From positions 7,637,491 through 7,701,490 of the forward strand of contig CM072905.1 in the NCBI GenBank assembly GCA_037013685.1: a stretch of DNA of 64,000 bases, given 5' to 3'. Shown here one piece after another: positions 32,101 to 44,200 of the stretch; the stretch's first letter is position 1, and the number at the start of each line of letters is the position of its first letter. The stretch is from Acridotheres tristis (Eukaryota; Chordata; Aves; Passeriformes; Sturnidae). The position numbers and the translations under genes were made by a program. The notes beneath the pieces are model-generated. The model was not told the DNA's origin. It saw nothing but the letters and a program-made list of their open reading frames with translations, and made no database searches.

Positions 32101-35100
32101 CTGCTTCTCAGTGTTACCACAGCCTACACAGGTATGGAGCCAGCAGAGTTTCACCATGGAGCAGGGACAGGGCATTGTTTGGAATTTTAACCCATATCTC
32201 TGCAACCATTATTTGGATATTTTAATTAATTTTGGGTTACTCGTGATGTTTGTGTGTCCTGGGAAGTGTTTCAGTGCAGGAGGAGAGGTGCATCCAAATC
32301 TGCAGGTGCTGCTTCAGTAAAGTTCTGGGTCTCAAAGTGAGAGGCAAAATTTACAGAGCTGGCTTTTATGGGGTTTGATATTTTACTATCAATAGTTTGG
32401 AGATTGTTTAATGCAGTTGTATTGCATTTCAATTAAAGGAATGTTTGTACATCACACCTTCATTAAGGTGTGGGAGGTTCCTCATGCTCTTCATTTTAGT
32501 CTTGGTTTTATTAGGAACTAGCTTAGTAATTTTCAACTGTTTTTATCAATAGGATTTGCTGTGGCAAGGGTTCTCACTCTTTTTAACAACTTTTAGGTAA
32601 ACTTGGTCTGCCATCCTTGGACCAATGTATGAATTGTAACATAAAAATATATTTTTGCCATTTTAGTGATTCTTCCACAAAAAAAAGCCCTATAAAATCC
32701 TTGAGTTGTTTTTTGAGGGGTTTCTTACTCCTTATTTGGCTTCAGATGTAGTTTTGTTCATGATCAAATTAGGTTTTTTTATAAAATAGATGCACTTTCA
32801 GAACCTAAGCTCTGAGTCACCGTTAGGAAAAATTATTGTTATGTGAAAAGAAAAAAATTAGCTGTAAACAAAATATAAACATTGTAGTTTAGAGCAGCTC
32901 CTGATAGAGAAATAGCCCAAGTACTCTGGAGTTGGGTTGCTCCAGCCATTAATCTGAGTTACAAATTTCTCCACAGCATCTCCAGTGTTGTGTTAACCCA
33001 GATTAACTCACACGAATTCCTCTGGGGATGGGAATGTGAAGCAAGGTCACAAGGGAAGGGAGTCAGTCAGGTTTTGCCTGAATATCCTGAAATTTGGGTT
33101 TACAGGTGGCATGAAAATAAATCAGTCCAGACTGGGGAAAAAAATATCTGCTGCCATCTTCTGGATCTGGGTTGGTGTTGCTACTTTCTGCAGGAAAACA
33201 GAAAATTCCTTAAGGCCAGCAAGGGCTTTTTTCCAAAATTCCTGGTCAGGTTAAGATGCTCCAAGTCCAGCCTGTTTTTGAAGTTCATCCAGGCAGGGCA
33301 GGGTGTGCTGTGCCAGTGTTTGGCTGCAGCCAAAAAGCAAAGGATATAAATTAGAAAGTTTTATTTTAAGCTGTTTTTCCATGTTCAGGAGTAACATTTT
33401 ATGTTGTTTTCAATACACTTTTTTATTGAGTTGTTATTTTTATACTAATGGTTGCTCATGGTCACATTAGCTGGGTCAGTGGTGTTCCCTTTCCTCACAC
33501 TAATGGCAATAGAAAGAAAGAGGATTTAAAACAAATAGCAGCTGTTCTTTCTCAGCTTAAATTCATTATGTATATATAAGAAAGTTCATTTTAGGATTCT
33601 TTGCTCCTTATTGTTGTTTGGGGCTGCAGGGACTTTTAGGAATGCCATAACTTGAAGTGGGAGAATCCTTAAATGAAATCGTGCTTTATTTCTTCAGTTA
33701 CTTTGAGTTATTTCACGTGGCATTTTTCATTTGATGAAATTCCAAAGTTCTTGAGAAGTAGAAATATAAACTGTGTATTTAGGTGTTGGGTCAAGAGTAG
33801 CAGCACTGAACCTGAGTGCCTGTGACACCAGTTAGTGTGGTTTTTGGTGTAGAAGAATATAATAATTACATAGTTTAAAATTCCCTCTTTGCTTTTATTA
33901 CCCACATCTCATTTAAATATATGATTGGAAAGATACCTGAGGGGAAAACAGCCTTTGGACATAAAGATTTTTTTCATTACTTTTATGAGAGTGCATCTAT
34001 CAGTTCTGTTTGGTTTCCTTCCAAGGTTTGGTGTTAACATTCTTTTCTGGAGTGTATGGGACGTGCATTGGTGCTGTGAATAGGTTTGGCAGTGAAGAGA
34101 AAAGCCTGATTGGTCTCTCTGGTATTTTTATTGGTGTTGGAGAAATCTTGGGTGAGTCTAAATTTGCTACCTTTTGACAACAGAAAGGATTAGGGGGATG
34201 TAGTTATTCAAAATGATTTTTTTGTGTTTAACTCAATAGTGTGTTTTGAGCTTCCAGCTATAACAATGTGAACACAAAATGAAATAGTAGCAATATAATT
34301 GGCACTGTGGTTCCTTTCTGCACTGTGAGTTATACCTTGCAGTGTGTGAAGGGGATGTAGACCAATTCTAATATTCTGCATTCTCTTTGGATTAATGTGG
34401 AGGAATACACAGACTTCAAATGTGAGAAGCAGTGGGCTGCAGTGTTATTAGGGAATTGGCACCATTTTACTATTCTAAATGCTATTTTGAAACAATATTA
34501 TGTTTGCATTTTTATTACTTCCTGAGTGATATAATTTTAGAATTTTTGAATCAATGCTTACATTAAGGATTTCTTTCTTTAAAAAGTTTGCTTGTGTTAA
34601 ATGAGATGTGATATTTGAATAAATTTGGGTACAGTTAATATTCATTAAGTAAATATTTCCTTTTTTCTGTAGACTCAAGTACTGAGGTGTTTAACAAAAA
34701 ACCACTATTCATTAGCAGCTCAGATCCATTGAGTTGCATGTTTTTACAATTAAGAGCTGAGCACAAGGCTGTCCATTTTCACTTAGTGCTGTTGCAATAC
34801 TGAAGGAAACTGGCTGCTGCTTAAAGACTTGCCAAAAGGTGAAATATGTTCATCAGCAGCCATCTGATCAATCTCCTGCCCCATTTCCCTGGCAAACTCC
34901 TTGGGGCTGTTTGCATGTCAGTCAATCTTTGTTATCCAGTGTGAGAACGTTTATAATTTAAATTGTCAGTATTTAAATCTTCACTTTTAATTCAATTCTC
35001 TCCTCTTTCCTGCTCCTGCAGGGGGAGGAATCTTTGGCTTGCTGAGCAAGAAGAGTCGCTCTGGCAGGAACCCAGTGGTGATGCTGGGCATCCTTGTACA

Positions 35101-37019
35101 CTTCATAGCCTTTTATTTAATTTTTTTCAACATGCCAAATGATGCCCCCATTGCTCCCATGGAAGGAACAGATCAAGTTGCTTATATGATTCCAAGGTAT
35201 GTGGGATTTTTTTGCCTTTGGCTGCTGTAGCTCAGGATATGCATAAACAGCTTGTTTCTCTACAGAAAATTTCTTGAATTTTCTTTCTGTGTGGTGACTA
35301 ACTCCCTAGGAAAAGCTTTCAGGAATTCTGTTTTTATTAAAGGTAGATATTCCACCAGTGTGCACTCAATTTAGGAACTTGAATGGCATAAGAATAAAAA
35401 GCCTGGGGATGAATAATGGCAGTTGTGTCACTTGAACAACTGATGTTTCTGACATGTAGCACAATAGCAAGACCAGCATCTATTGTAGTAGCTGTTAAAA
35501 ATTCAGTTTATTTTAAAACAGTCTTGTGCTCAGTTTTACACCAGGGAGCACCAGCCTTGCCCTGTTGCAATGGTTTCCAAAGTCTTCCAGTGCTGATTGT
35601 CAAATTCCACTTGCTCTGACTGCAGCCTGTCCCTTGCAGCACTCAGTATTAGGGGGAAGAATATAGAAAACTTTCTTATCTCATCCTTACAACTTTCTTT
35701 TGGGCTGAATTTTTACCGGTTTGTGTGAAAATCCTGTACTGTCAGTTTTGCAGACCCAGCTGCTAACTTGCAATTCCAAGCATTTGTGCCTGTGCAGGTG
35801 ACTGGTCTTAGCTGGAGTATTTTTCTGCCAAGTGAATTGGTATTTCTCTAACATTCCTGCAGATTTTGTGAACTCACCATGTGCCTCAGCTTTTAATCAC
35901 TGCTGTGTAGGTTTTGTAGCTCCAAGCACTAAAATGAGATATTTTAGTGGTTCTAATTCAGTATAGAGTTGACTGCAGGTAACAGTAACAGAAGTCTTGG
36001 CATTCAAGAAATTAAAGCTGATGAAATGACTCCTTTTGCCAAGTCAGGCATTCCCAGTTCTTTTCTAGGGAAATTAAAAGTGTGATAACTTTCTTCTATT
36101 TGCAGTTTCCAAATAAATCTGCCAGAAACAGTTTATAGATGTGTGAGCTGTTTAAATGAATGGTTTTTAAATTGGAATTGCTTTCTCCTTCAGCAAAGAG
36201 GTGGCCATGCTCTGCAGCTTCCTGCTGGGGCTGGGGGACAGCTGCTTCAACACCCAGCTCCTCAGTATTTTGGGATTCCTGTATTCAGAGGACAGTGCTC
36301 CTGCCTTTGCCATCTTTAAGTTTGTTCAGGTATTGCCTAACACAGCCTTTTGGAAGTAGGATTGTTGGGATATTACTGAAATGCTGGGTTGGGCTTTTTA
36401 ATGAGCTGAGAAAAATGTTTCTGCAAATTATTTCATGCTGAATTTTGGTGGAAAATAGTTTTGTGAAACTGGAAACAGTTTCCTGTTCTGTGATCTTAAA
36501 GCTTTGTCTGCGTTGTTTCTAGACAAAGTGGTTTGAAACACCAGAGATTTTGGTAGTGTTTTTACCAGTTAGAAATACCAGCTTGCAATGCTACAAACAC
36601 TTTGGAGTTTGGTGTTTTCATTTTCTACACTTGAATGCTGTTTAAATAACAAGTAAAAACGAAATCTGTTGTGGGACATGCCGAGACATATGTTGAGGTA
36701 TAATGAAGCCTTGAGATTCTGTGTCTACTACAAAAGCATTCTGAGAGCTTCATATTAAACTGTGTCTGTGTCAGTTTGATAATCCTTCTGTAACAGCACC
36801 AGCCTGGAAATCTCCACTGATAATCTTTTTTCACTTTGATTTTCCTCTCAGTCCATCTGTGCTGCAGTTGCCTATTTCTACAGCAACTACTTGGTGCTGC
36901 AGTGGCAGCTGCTGATCATGGTGCTCGTGGGCTTTTTTGGAACAATCACCTTCTTCACGGTGGAGTGGGGAGCAGCAGCAGCCCTTGCTGCCCGTGGCTC
37001 AGACTACAGCAGCATCTGA
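23159..37019 (+). CDS. MFSD11: MFSD11, UNC93-like major facilitator superfamily membrane protein, 449 aa
   Basis: An orphan, UNC93-related MFS protein expected to span the membrane about twelve times; its substrate is not established. Coding exons are 23159-23254, 24721-24776, 25774-25881, 26288-26367, 26462-26558, 28160-28218, 30312-30453, 31270-31310, 32066-32131, 34026-34151, 35022-35196, 36194-36329 and 36852-37019. They sum to 1350 bases, 449 codons plus stop, equal to human, and every phase closes across GT-AG introns. The first coding exon begins at 23084 after a strong T-rich acceptor, giving 75 bases of 5' UTR before MSSEGKKLFNIIILGVSF. Recognisable conserved stretches are VLWTAQGNCL, NTIGRNSGIFWALLQ, SDRRTVFIALTVISLVGTVL, GLGDSCFNTQLLSILGFLYS and the C-terminus ARGSDYSSI. 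The variable acidic loop around residues 200-220 lies in exons 7-8. Intron 4 is only 94 bases; introns 5 and 6 hold repeats. Confidence 0.97.
27060..27580 (+). mobile_element. Old CR1-like fragment in MFSD11 intron 5
   Basis: The stretch keeps the wording of a diverged CR1 3' region in plus orientation: AAAAGGTTGGGACTCTTTCC, GTGGAGGAACAGCAGCTGAG, later AATGCTGCTGTGGGAATGGG and GATCCTGGGCTGG. It is more diverged than the other CR1 copies, implying greater age. The family assignment is tentative. Confidence 0.5.
28563..28612 (+). repeat. Short tandem array, 10-bp unit GGAAAAGAAA
   Basis: About four and a half near-perfect copies of the decamer GGAAAAGAAA lie in MFSD11 intron 6. The purine strand is the transcribed-sense strand. 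A polymorphic simple repeat is likely. Confidence 0.9.
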
Positions 37020-38200
37020 CCCCTGTGCCAGCCCTGCTCTGCCAGGAGGAGCAGCACAGGAATGCTTCTTGGGAGGTGTGAAAAGGTGAAAGAGGTCGAA
37101 TTGCTGCAGAGGTTGAGGTGGAGGAAGCTGCTACTTCAGTCCAACTGAATGTGAAACAGGAGGGAAAAAAATGTCACATTTGAAAGGCTTTTTTTCCTTG
37201 CTTTGATCATCTGAGCATGGTATTGTGTTGTTAAAAATCTGGTATTGGAAATGGAAGGAAGTGTAGGGACCCATGTATTGAACAATTCTCTTCTGAGATG
37301 TCCCTTTCAGAATGTAATTGTCTAATTTCACTCTACCATGCACTACAGAATTAGTTTGAGGTTTTTTCCCCTTAAATTATTTTTCCTATATTCTAGTTCT
37401 ACAGACATTTGAATTCCTGTATTGAATGAGTGATGTTTTTATAAGGTATATTATATTGCAGATCGTGTCTGCACAGCTGAGAAATCAATTTGGCATTGAA
37501 TTTTTCAACAATTAGATGTGAGGAAGTATTTCTGTGGGAAATGTTGCCTTATTCTGTAAACCTCAGCTCCTTGTTACCCAACCATTTGTTTATTAATCCG
37601 TTCCATGTGCTTAAGTTGTCAGATCCGTGGGGGTTTTTTTTTGTTTGGTTGGGGTTTTTTTTTCTGTTTTGGGCTTTTTTGGGTTTGGTGTTTTTCATTT
37701 TTTTTTTTGTAAGGAAGTCAATTAGGTTATATTGTTTTATGATAGATTTTACAAGAATTTGAAGAAATCACCCTTGGCCATCTAAAGAATGGGATCCCAA
37801 GGCCTATGAAATATTGATGGTGGAAAACAGCTTCTGGCTCAGCATCTCAGAATTGAACTGTGTTGGGAAAGGTGCTGAACCTTCCTCAGGGTAGTGCTTT
37901 ATGAAGGACCATAATCCATGGCTTCCCTCCCAGAATCCCAAATAGCTCTTTTGAGTTCAGTGGCATTTTCATCATAAAATGATGAAAATCTGTGATGGGA
38001 GAATAAGACAACTTTTGAAAGAAATAGTCTCAGAATGTGAACTGTCAGAATAATATTGCAGTGTTTATTCTACTGCATAACCTGAAACACTTGTCCTGAG
38101 TTGTTTTATTCAGTCTGTTTTGGGAAAAATCACTGTAATCTTACTCTTTACAAATAGAAAAGCAAGGTTACTGGCATAGTAATTAAACTTTAATCCAGAA
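37020..38200 (+). other. MFSD11: Probable MFSD11 3' UTR
   Basis: Non-coding sequence follows the MFSD11 stop. No canonical AATAAA occurs in the first kilobase; ATTAAA at 38182-38187 is a candidate signal, and AATAAA at 40844-40849 is a more distant one. T-rich runs occupy 37630-37710. The 3' end is therefore uncertain. Confidence 0.4.
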
Positions 38201-41200
38201 CTGTTATAGATGAAGTAACAGGCAGTGACTTTATCTGCCTACATAAAACTCTGAAGTACTTGCAGTTGTGTTTGTCTGGTGGGCAGAGAGCAGGCATGGA
38301 ACCCAGAAGGTATTTTTAGACACCCCATGGAGCTATTTTTAGAAAAGTACCGTTCACCAACCTTCTTTTATGCCCAGTCAGAATGTTAATGTCTTTAAAG
38401 ACAAGTTAAAGAAGACTCCACTGGTTACGTGTCAGTAGCTCCCTCGTGTTGTAACCGTGTAGGAGCTCCCAAAGTTGACCCTGGGGAGGGAGGGTGGCAT
38501 CTCCTGTGACGTTTGTTGTCACTTTTGCTCTCCAGGAGCAGTGTCACAACTCCCGTGGAGCAGAGCCCTGGTTGAGCACAGCCAAACAGCCCAGGGTGAT
38601 CTTTTTACGGGGAGAGAGAAAGGGGTTTTTAAATTCAGGGCAGGATTTTGCTGTGAGATCAGCAAGGTGTTAATGGGGGGATGAGAGGGCACCTGAACAT
38701 CCAGCAGGCTGAGAAATCTGTGAGGACAACCTGGAGAGAGAGCCTTGTGTGTATTCCCAGGGGATTTAATGAATGATGTAGAAGAGAATGAGGCTGAACA
38801 TGTATTTGAGTGAGGAGTTACCAGAGCCATTCCAATCTGTCAGGCAGCCTGAAAAAGCATTCAGTGTTCAATCAATAAGTGATTAATGGGACCAGCAGCA
38901 CTGCAAAGCCTCTCTCTCACCCACTCCTGTTATCCTGCAATTTGAGGCATACAACTTCTATAAACTGAGCACTACAAAGGTGTGCATTAAAAGGTGCTGC
39001 CAGTGATTAAAATTCTCTTGATGCTACACATTTTTATTTTCTCCAGAGTACCAAAAGGGATAAAGAGCTTTTTATTCCAGATAGGGAATTACTGATTTTT
39101 TTTTTCCTCCAAACCCTTTGGGGGCCCTGTTTTCCCCATCACATTAATGAGAGCAGAACGACTTGAAAGTTCACAAGGAGCAGTTTTTTCTTACAGTGTA
39201 TTTGGGGAAAAAATCGTTCTTGGGTCTTGTGATGAGTAACTTGTAAGTGCTTTTTAAACAATGTCATTTAATTGTAAGTAGGTTATGGCTCTCATGAGAT
39301 TGCTTTTTAAATTGATCCCTTTTAATGATGAACTTCTGTGATGTTCATTTATCATATAAGAATTATATTAACTATTTTATTAGAAATTAAAAGTGCTAAG
39401 TTTATGTCGTTTCAAAAAGCATTTTGGAACCAACTCAGAGGGATACTAATGAACAAGGACTTGTGGGTTTTCAGCACCTCTGTGAATCTGATGCTTTGCT
39501 TTTTTTTCTTTTTCTCTGTTCCGGTCTGACTCAGTATCAGATAATCTTAGAAGGCTGCTCAGAACTATTTATAGGGTCATTAAAGGGAAGTAGCATTGCT
39601 CTGTGACAAGTTTAACAAGAAATCATGACATTCTCCAAGCTGCATCATGGATAGCTACTCTTTTTTACTATTAACTAAATAAGTATTTTTTTGACATTTG
39701 ATCTGAAGAGAGAGACCTCTGTTATTCAGACTGCTGTGAAATATGATTGCTTTTCACTTATTCATATTTCTTTAATATGCCAAGAGGTGAAAAATCCTCT
39801 CCAATGTACACAGTTGTTCATTTGGTTGAAATTTTCGGTGTGGCAGTATAAAGAACAGTAACACTGACATCCATTGATGATTCCATCTCTTAATCTGTTA
39901 ATCAGCATTTACCAGCCATGAGGCTGCACTCCCTTCATTTCACCTCGGTGGCCTTTGAACAATTTCATGTTAATCTGAATTGGAAGCTCATTGTTAAATT
40001 AAGAGGGATTTGAAAAAAAAAAAAAGGCTTTTGCTTTATCTGTGGGTTTGTTTTATATTCGATTCTTCATCTTTATAAGCAAAATTATACATGAAGTTGC
40101 TTTGGTTTATTGAAAAGTCCTCTTTCATTTCTTTCCCCTCATTCTTTTAGGGTGCTACTAAAGTTTAATATCTTGACATACCACATCCTCAAGCTTCTCA
40201 AACAAATGCTAAACAGGAAATGAAAACTGCTTTTCTTGTCAACAGAGTGCCAAATAAGCTGCTACAAATTAGTCTTTAATGAATCTCATATAAACATATC
40301 TGTATTTTGTCTTGCCAGTTGGTTTTCATTTTGATACGTGGATGCATGGACTGGGAATTTCTACAGTTGTGAACTTCCTTCCTAATTAATGATGTGGTTT
40401 TACTTCTATTATGTTAATGTAACTAGGTACAATCTATGTTAGCGAGTTGAAATAAGGAAGAGAACCATTTATAAAAAAAAAAATTAAAAATAATTAAAAT
40501 CTATAATTTTCTGCAGGTACCGCTAAACTCTTAAGGGGTATTAAAAAAAAAGTCCCAAACAACCAGAAATCCTAAAAATCCTTAACCAAGGTCCCTATCT
40601 TAGCAGAAACCCTTCTGTGGTACAGTTAGGAAAAACAAGAAATCTTGTGCTGGTAAGTTCTTCGAATGTTTGTGACCATTTCAAAATGGGACTTTGACCT
40701 TCTGATATGACCATGCTGGTTCAAAAGCAAGATTGAGACTGTTGTCGTTTTCATGGATAAATTGAGAATAAATTTCTTTTCAGAAGTCGTGTTAGTACCA
40801 CGGAGAAGCACCAATAAGAGTGAGGAAAACATCCTTAAAATGCAATAAAGAGCAAATCTGGAAGTGAGAATTAGTCTCAGTAGGCACATGAAAGGGGTGC
40901 TTTGTTGAGTTTGTGCATTGGAAATTGAGATTTATGTTTAGTTCATACTGCCTCTGTTAAATTGATTATCTCAGCTGTTGAAAGTCTTCCTCCAAGCTCT
41001 CCTTTCTCTTTTTTTTTTTTACATTTTGACACTGTGCAGAAGTCTAAATGATGGAAACTTTTTTACCTTTAAAAGGTGTCCTTGGGTTGGAATTAGTGGT
41101 AATTGAGAGCAGGCTCCCATAATGATTATCCCTAATGGAAACTGATTTCAAGTGAGTTTACTGACTCTTCCTTTCATGCTCACAGCCATGCAAATAAAAG

Positions 41201-44200
41201 CGAATTACAGGCACTGTTTTTGTTAATAGGCTCGTTAAGGTGTCGGGATTGCTCTTTGTCACTGTTTTGGGAGAGGGAGACACTGTCTGAACTGATGGAA
41301 ATGCTCTGTAAGAGCCGGCTTAGGGAAATGGAAGCGTTTGGTTTAGGGTAAGTAATCCTTTGGAAATGCTTCGTTCTGGTTTAGATTCACACCAGTGAAG
41401 TGTCACAGGGAAATCGGGGTCTGCTCCAGCCTTACCCTTGTCCTGTCTGAGAGCCCACCTTGAGGAAACCGATGCTGTTGTTGGGAGAAGTGTCTAAATG
41501 TTGGTTTGGGGCTTTTTGTTGCTTTCCTTTGTCAGGATCCTTTCCCACGATTTCAGTTACTTTCCTTTCAACTCAACTGATCTTCTCTGAAAGACTCCAG
41601 AAAATCAATCAGAATCCTGGAGTGCTTCTGTCCTGTTTATCTAAATTTAAATGTGGCTGTGGAGGGCTAAAAGTCAGGATTCCGTGCAGGCTCCATCCTG
41701 CAGCTGAGGGGGCTCTGCTGCCTCTCCTTTGGCTGAATAATACATGAAATAAGTCAATTGCAGAGGTGAAGATTCTCAGGGTGACAATAGCACAGATGAA
41801 TTCTGCCTGCTGCATTTTCCACTCGTGATTCAGTAATTTGCAGATGGGCCAAAATCCACTATGATTTCACCAGTGTGATCTTTGGATGGCCTTGGCACTC
41901 TGATTTCTGAGGGAAAGAATCTGTATTCAATACTTGACTGTACAATCCTTTATGTGAAAAAATGGAAAAGAACCTTGCAGGTTAACTTGCTGTGCACAGT
42001 CCTTTGAGTCCTGGATAAAAGGACATGCGGGAGTTTGCACTTCAAAGTTAATCATGAGGGGAGGAAAAAATAGAAGGTTTGTGTCTTAAATGAAAAAAAA
42101 AATTAGTCATTCTGTCATATGAAAAGGAAATTGCTATTTAAGGTCACTTAGTGAAATTAGCTTCAATTAAGCATCCTTTTTAAATGCAGTGCTTGTTGTC
42201 AGAGCCACTCATCTTGTGCTAATGCCCGACCTGCTGAGTTTATGATTCATAATCTGTGTAAAAAACCCCTAAAACACCTAAAACCAAACAGGTTATTATC
42301 TGTGTAATCAGCTGTTGAAAGGAGCTTTGCCACCAGACATCATTATTTGTTTTGTGCTCACAAAATCGTGGCTGACAGAGCATGTGTTTCACAGCTTCAG
42401 AGCTGAGTGATGGTGCTGAGGAGGTATTTCCTCAGTTGGAAATACTCTGAGCTGAGCTCTGGGGGCTGAAAGCAGAGGCAGTGGAGAGAATCAGAAGCTG
42501 CTGGAATGTCCCTGCTCTGTTCCCAACGTGTGACTGATGGAGGAAAGCACAGGTGGAGGACAGCAGGGAGTCCTCTGCCTTTTCCCTCACTGGAATTTCT
42601 CCAAATGCTCATTGAAAATTTGAAACTTCTTGAACTGCTTTTCTTCCCATTATTACCTATTCCTATAAAATATCTGTACAGGATACAAGTGAGCACTGTG
42701 GTGTATTCCTGTGCCCAGCTCGACACAGGGCAAAGCCAGCACGTTCAGCTGCTGCTTCCATTGCAGAGTTTTCTCTGTGTGTAGGTGACCCAGCCATGGA
42801 AGTGGCTGCTCTTCCTCCCTGCTGGGATTCAACAGGCACCTGTGCTGTAATTGAAAGTTTTGGGGAAAATAGGACACGAGTGAGCCTGAGAAATGAGTGT
42901 TCCATTGTTTGCATTCATCTGCCACCCTTACCCCGCTGCAAAGTGAAAGAGAGCAGCGATCACAGGCACGTCTTGGTGACATTTATGAATAATTACAATA
43001 ATTATGCTTCACAAGAGCTTAATTCTGCTGATTCTCAGAGGTGTCAGTGAGACATGAAGCGCTGCCCTTGGCAGGGAGAGGCAGGGACAGGGCTGAGCAC
43101 CCGTGGGATCAGTGTGGGACTGAGCCTGCCCACGCTCCCAGTCCCACAAACATGGCAAGGAAAATGACTCCAAGGGAGGGAGAGGGAATTCTGCACACCG
43201 GGCTTCACTTCATGCAGAAAGCAATTGGATTTTAAGTTTGCTAGCTGGTGGAAGTGTTTATGATGTTGTGCAGCAAACCACCCACGGCAGGGATTGCAAA
43301 GGGAGGATGGCTTGAAATGCTTCAAGGCTCAAAAGTTCATGTTCAAGACTTCTTTCCTGGATAAAACACCTTTGTGCTGAGGACCATCCTGGTGTGTTTG
43401 TGATGGTGTTGGTGGAGGTGCTTGTTTGGGGGTGGCACTGCCTCAGGCTTGGTGACCAGGTGTGCTTGGGGAGCCCAGAGGTTCTGCTGTGGATGGAACT
43501 CCAGGCTGATGGATGCATTCCTGGGGCTCACACAAGCCATGGACAACCAGACCCTTTCTTTACCCACTCCTAGGAGCTTTTTCTTTCACCAGGCAGGGCT
43601 GGTGAAAAGGTTCTGAGGACATAAACTGGGAAGTTTTACACACCCCAATCTGAACTGTGGGGGAAAAAATATACACATGGTCTTTCTTGGCTTTCCAACG
43701 CTAGCTCACCCCCACTGGGTCTGGATTCACTGCAGGATCAAAGCCAAAAATTTCAGTTTGTGAAGGAGCCAAAAGCTGTAGCAACATGTGGTCAGGAGGG
43801 GCTGGTAACAAGCCAGGTGGGAAGCAGAAGGGAGTGCTAAAATATGTAGGAGGAAAACAAGAGGATTATTTTTCATATTCAGGCAACCAGGAGTTCTGAA
43901 ATGATGATGTGTTGATAGGTAACAACACTGAGGGATCAGCAAAGCTCGGGTTCTGCCTGTCTGTGAGGATGAACCTGTGAGCCAGCCCTGTGCAGAGCAC
44001 ACAAAGAGCTCTCTGGGTCTTCACTGCCTTTTGAACTCACAGCGTGTCGTGGTTTGGTTTTCCTCTGTGTGAACACGTGTCACTTCATTTGGAGGGGAAA
44101 GAAAGGTCATGTTGCTCCATTAAAAATTAAACTTCTTTTCAGCTGGTGACAAAGCTGTAAGGTGGCAGGTGCTCAGGCTGTGGAATAAAGGAGTGGGAAT

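Noticed and set aside
38475..38830. Open frames and polypurine stretches that might mark an LTR or gene
   Set aside because: No terminal repeats, target duplication or recognisable peptide was found.
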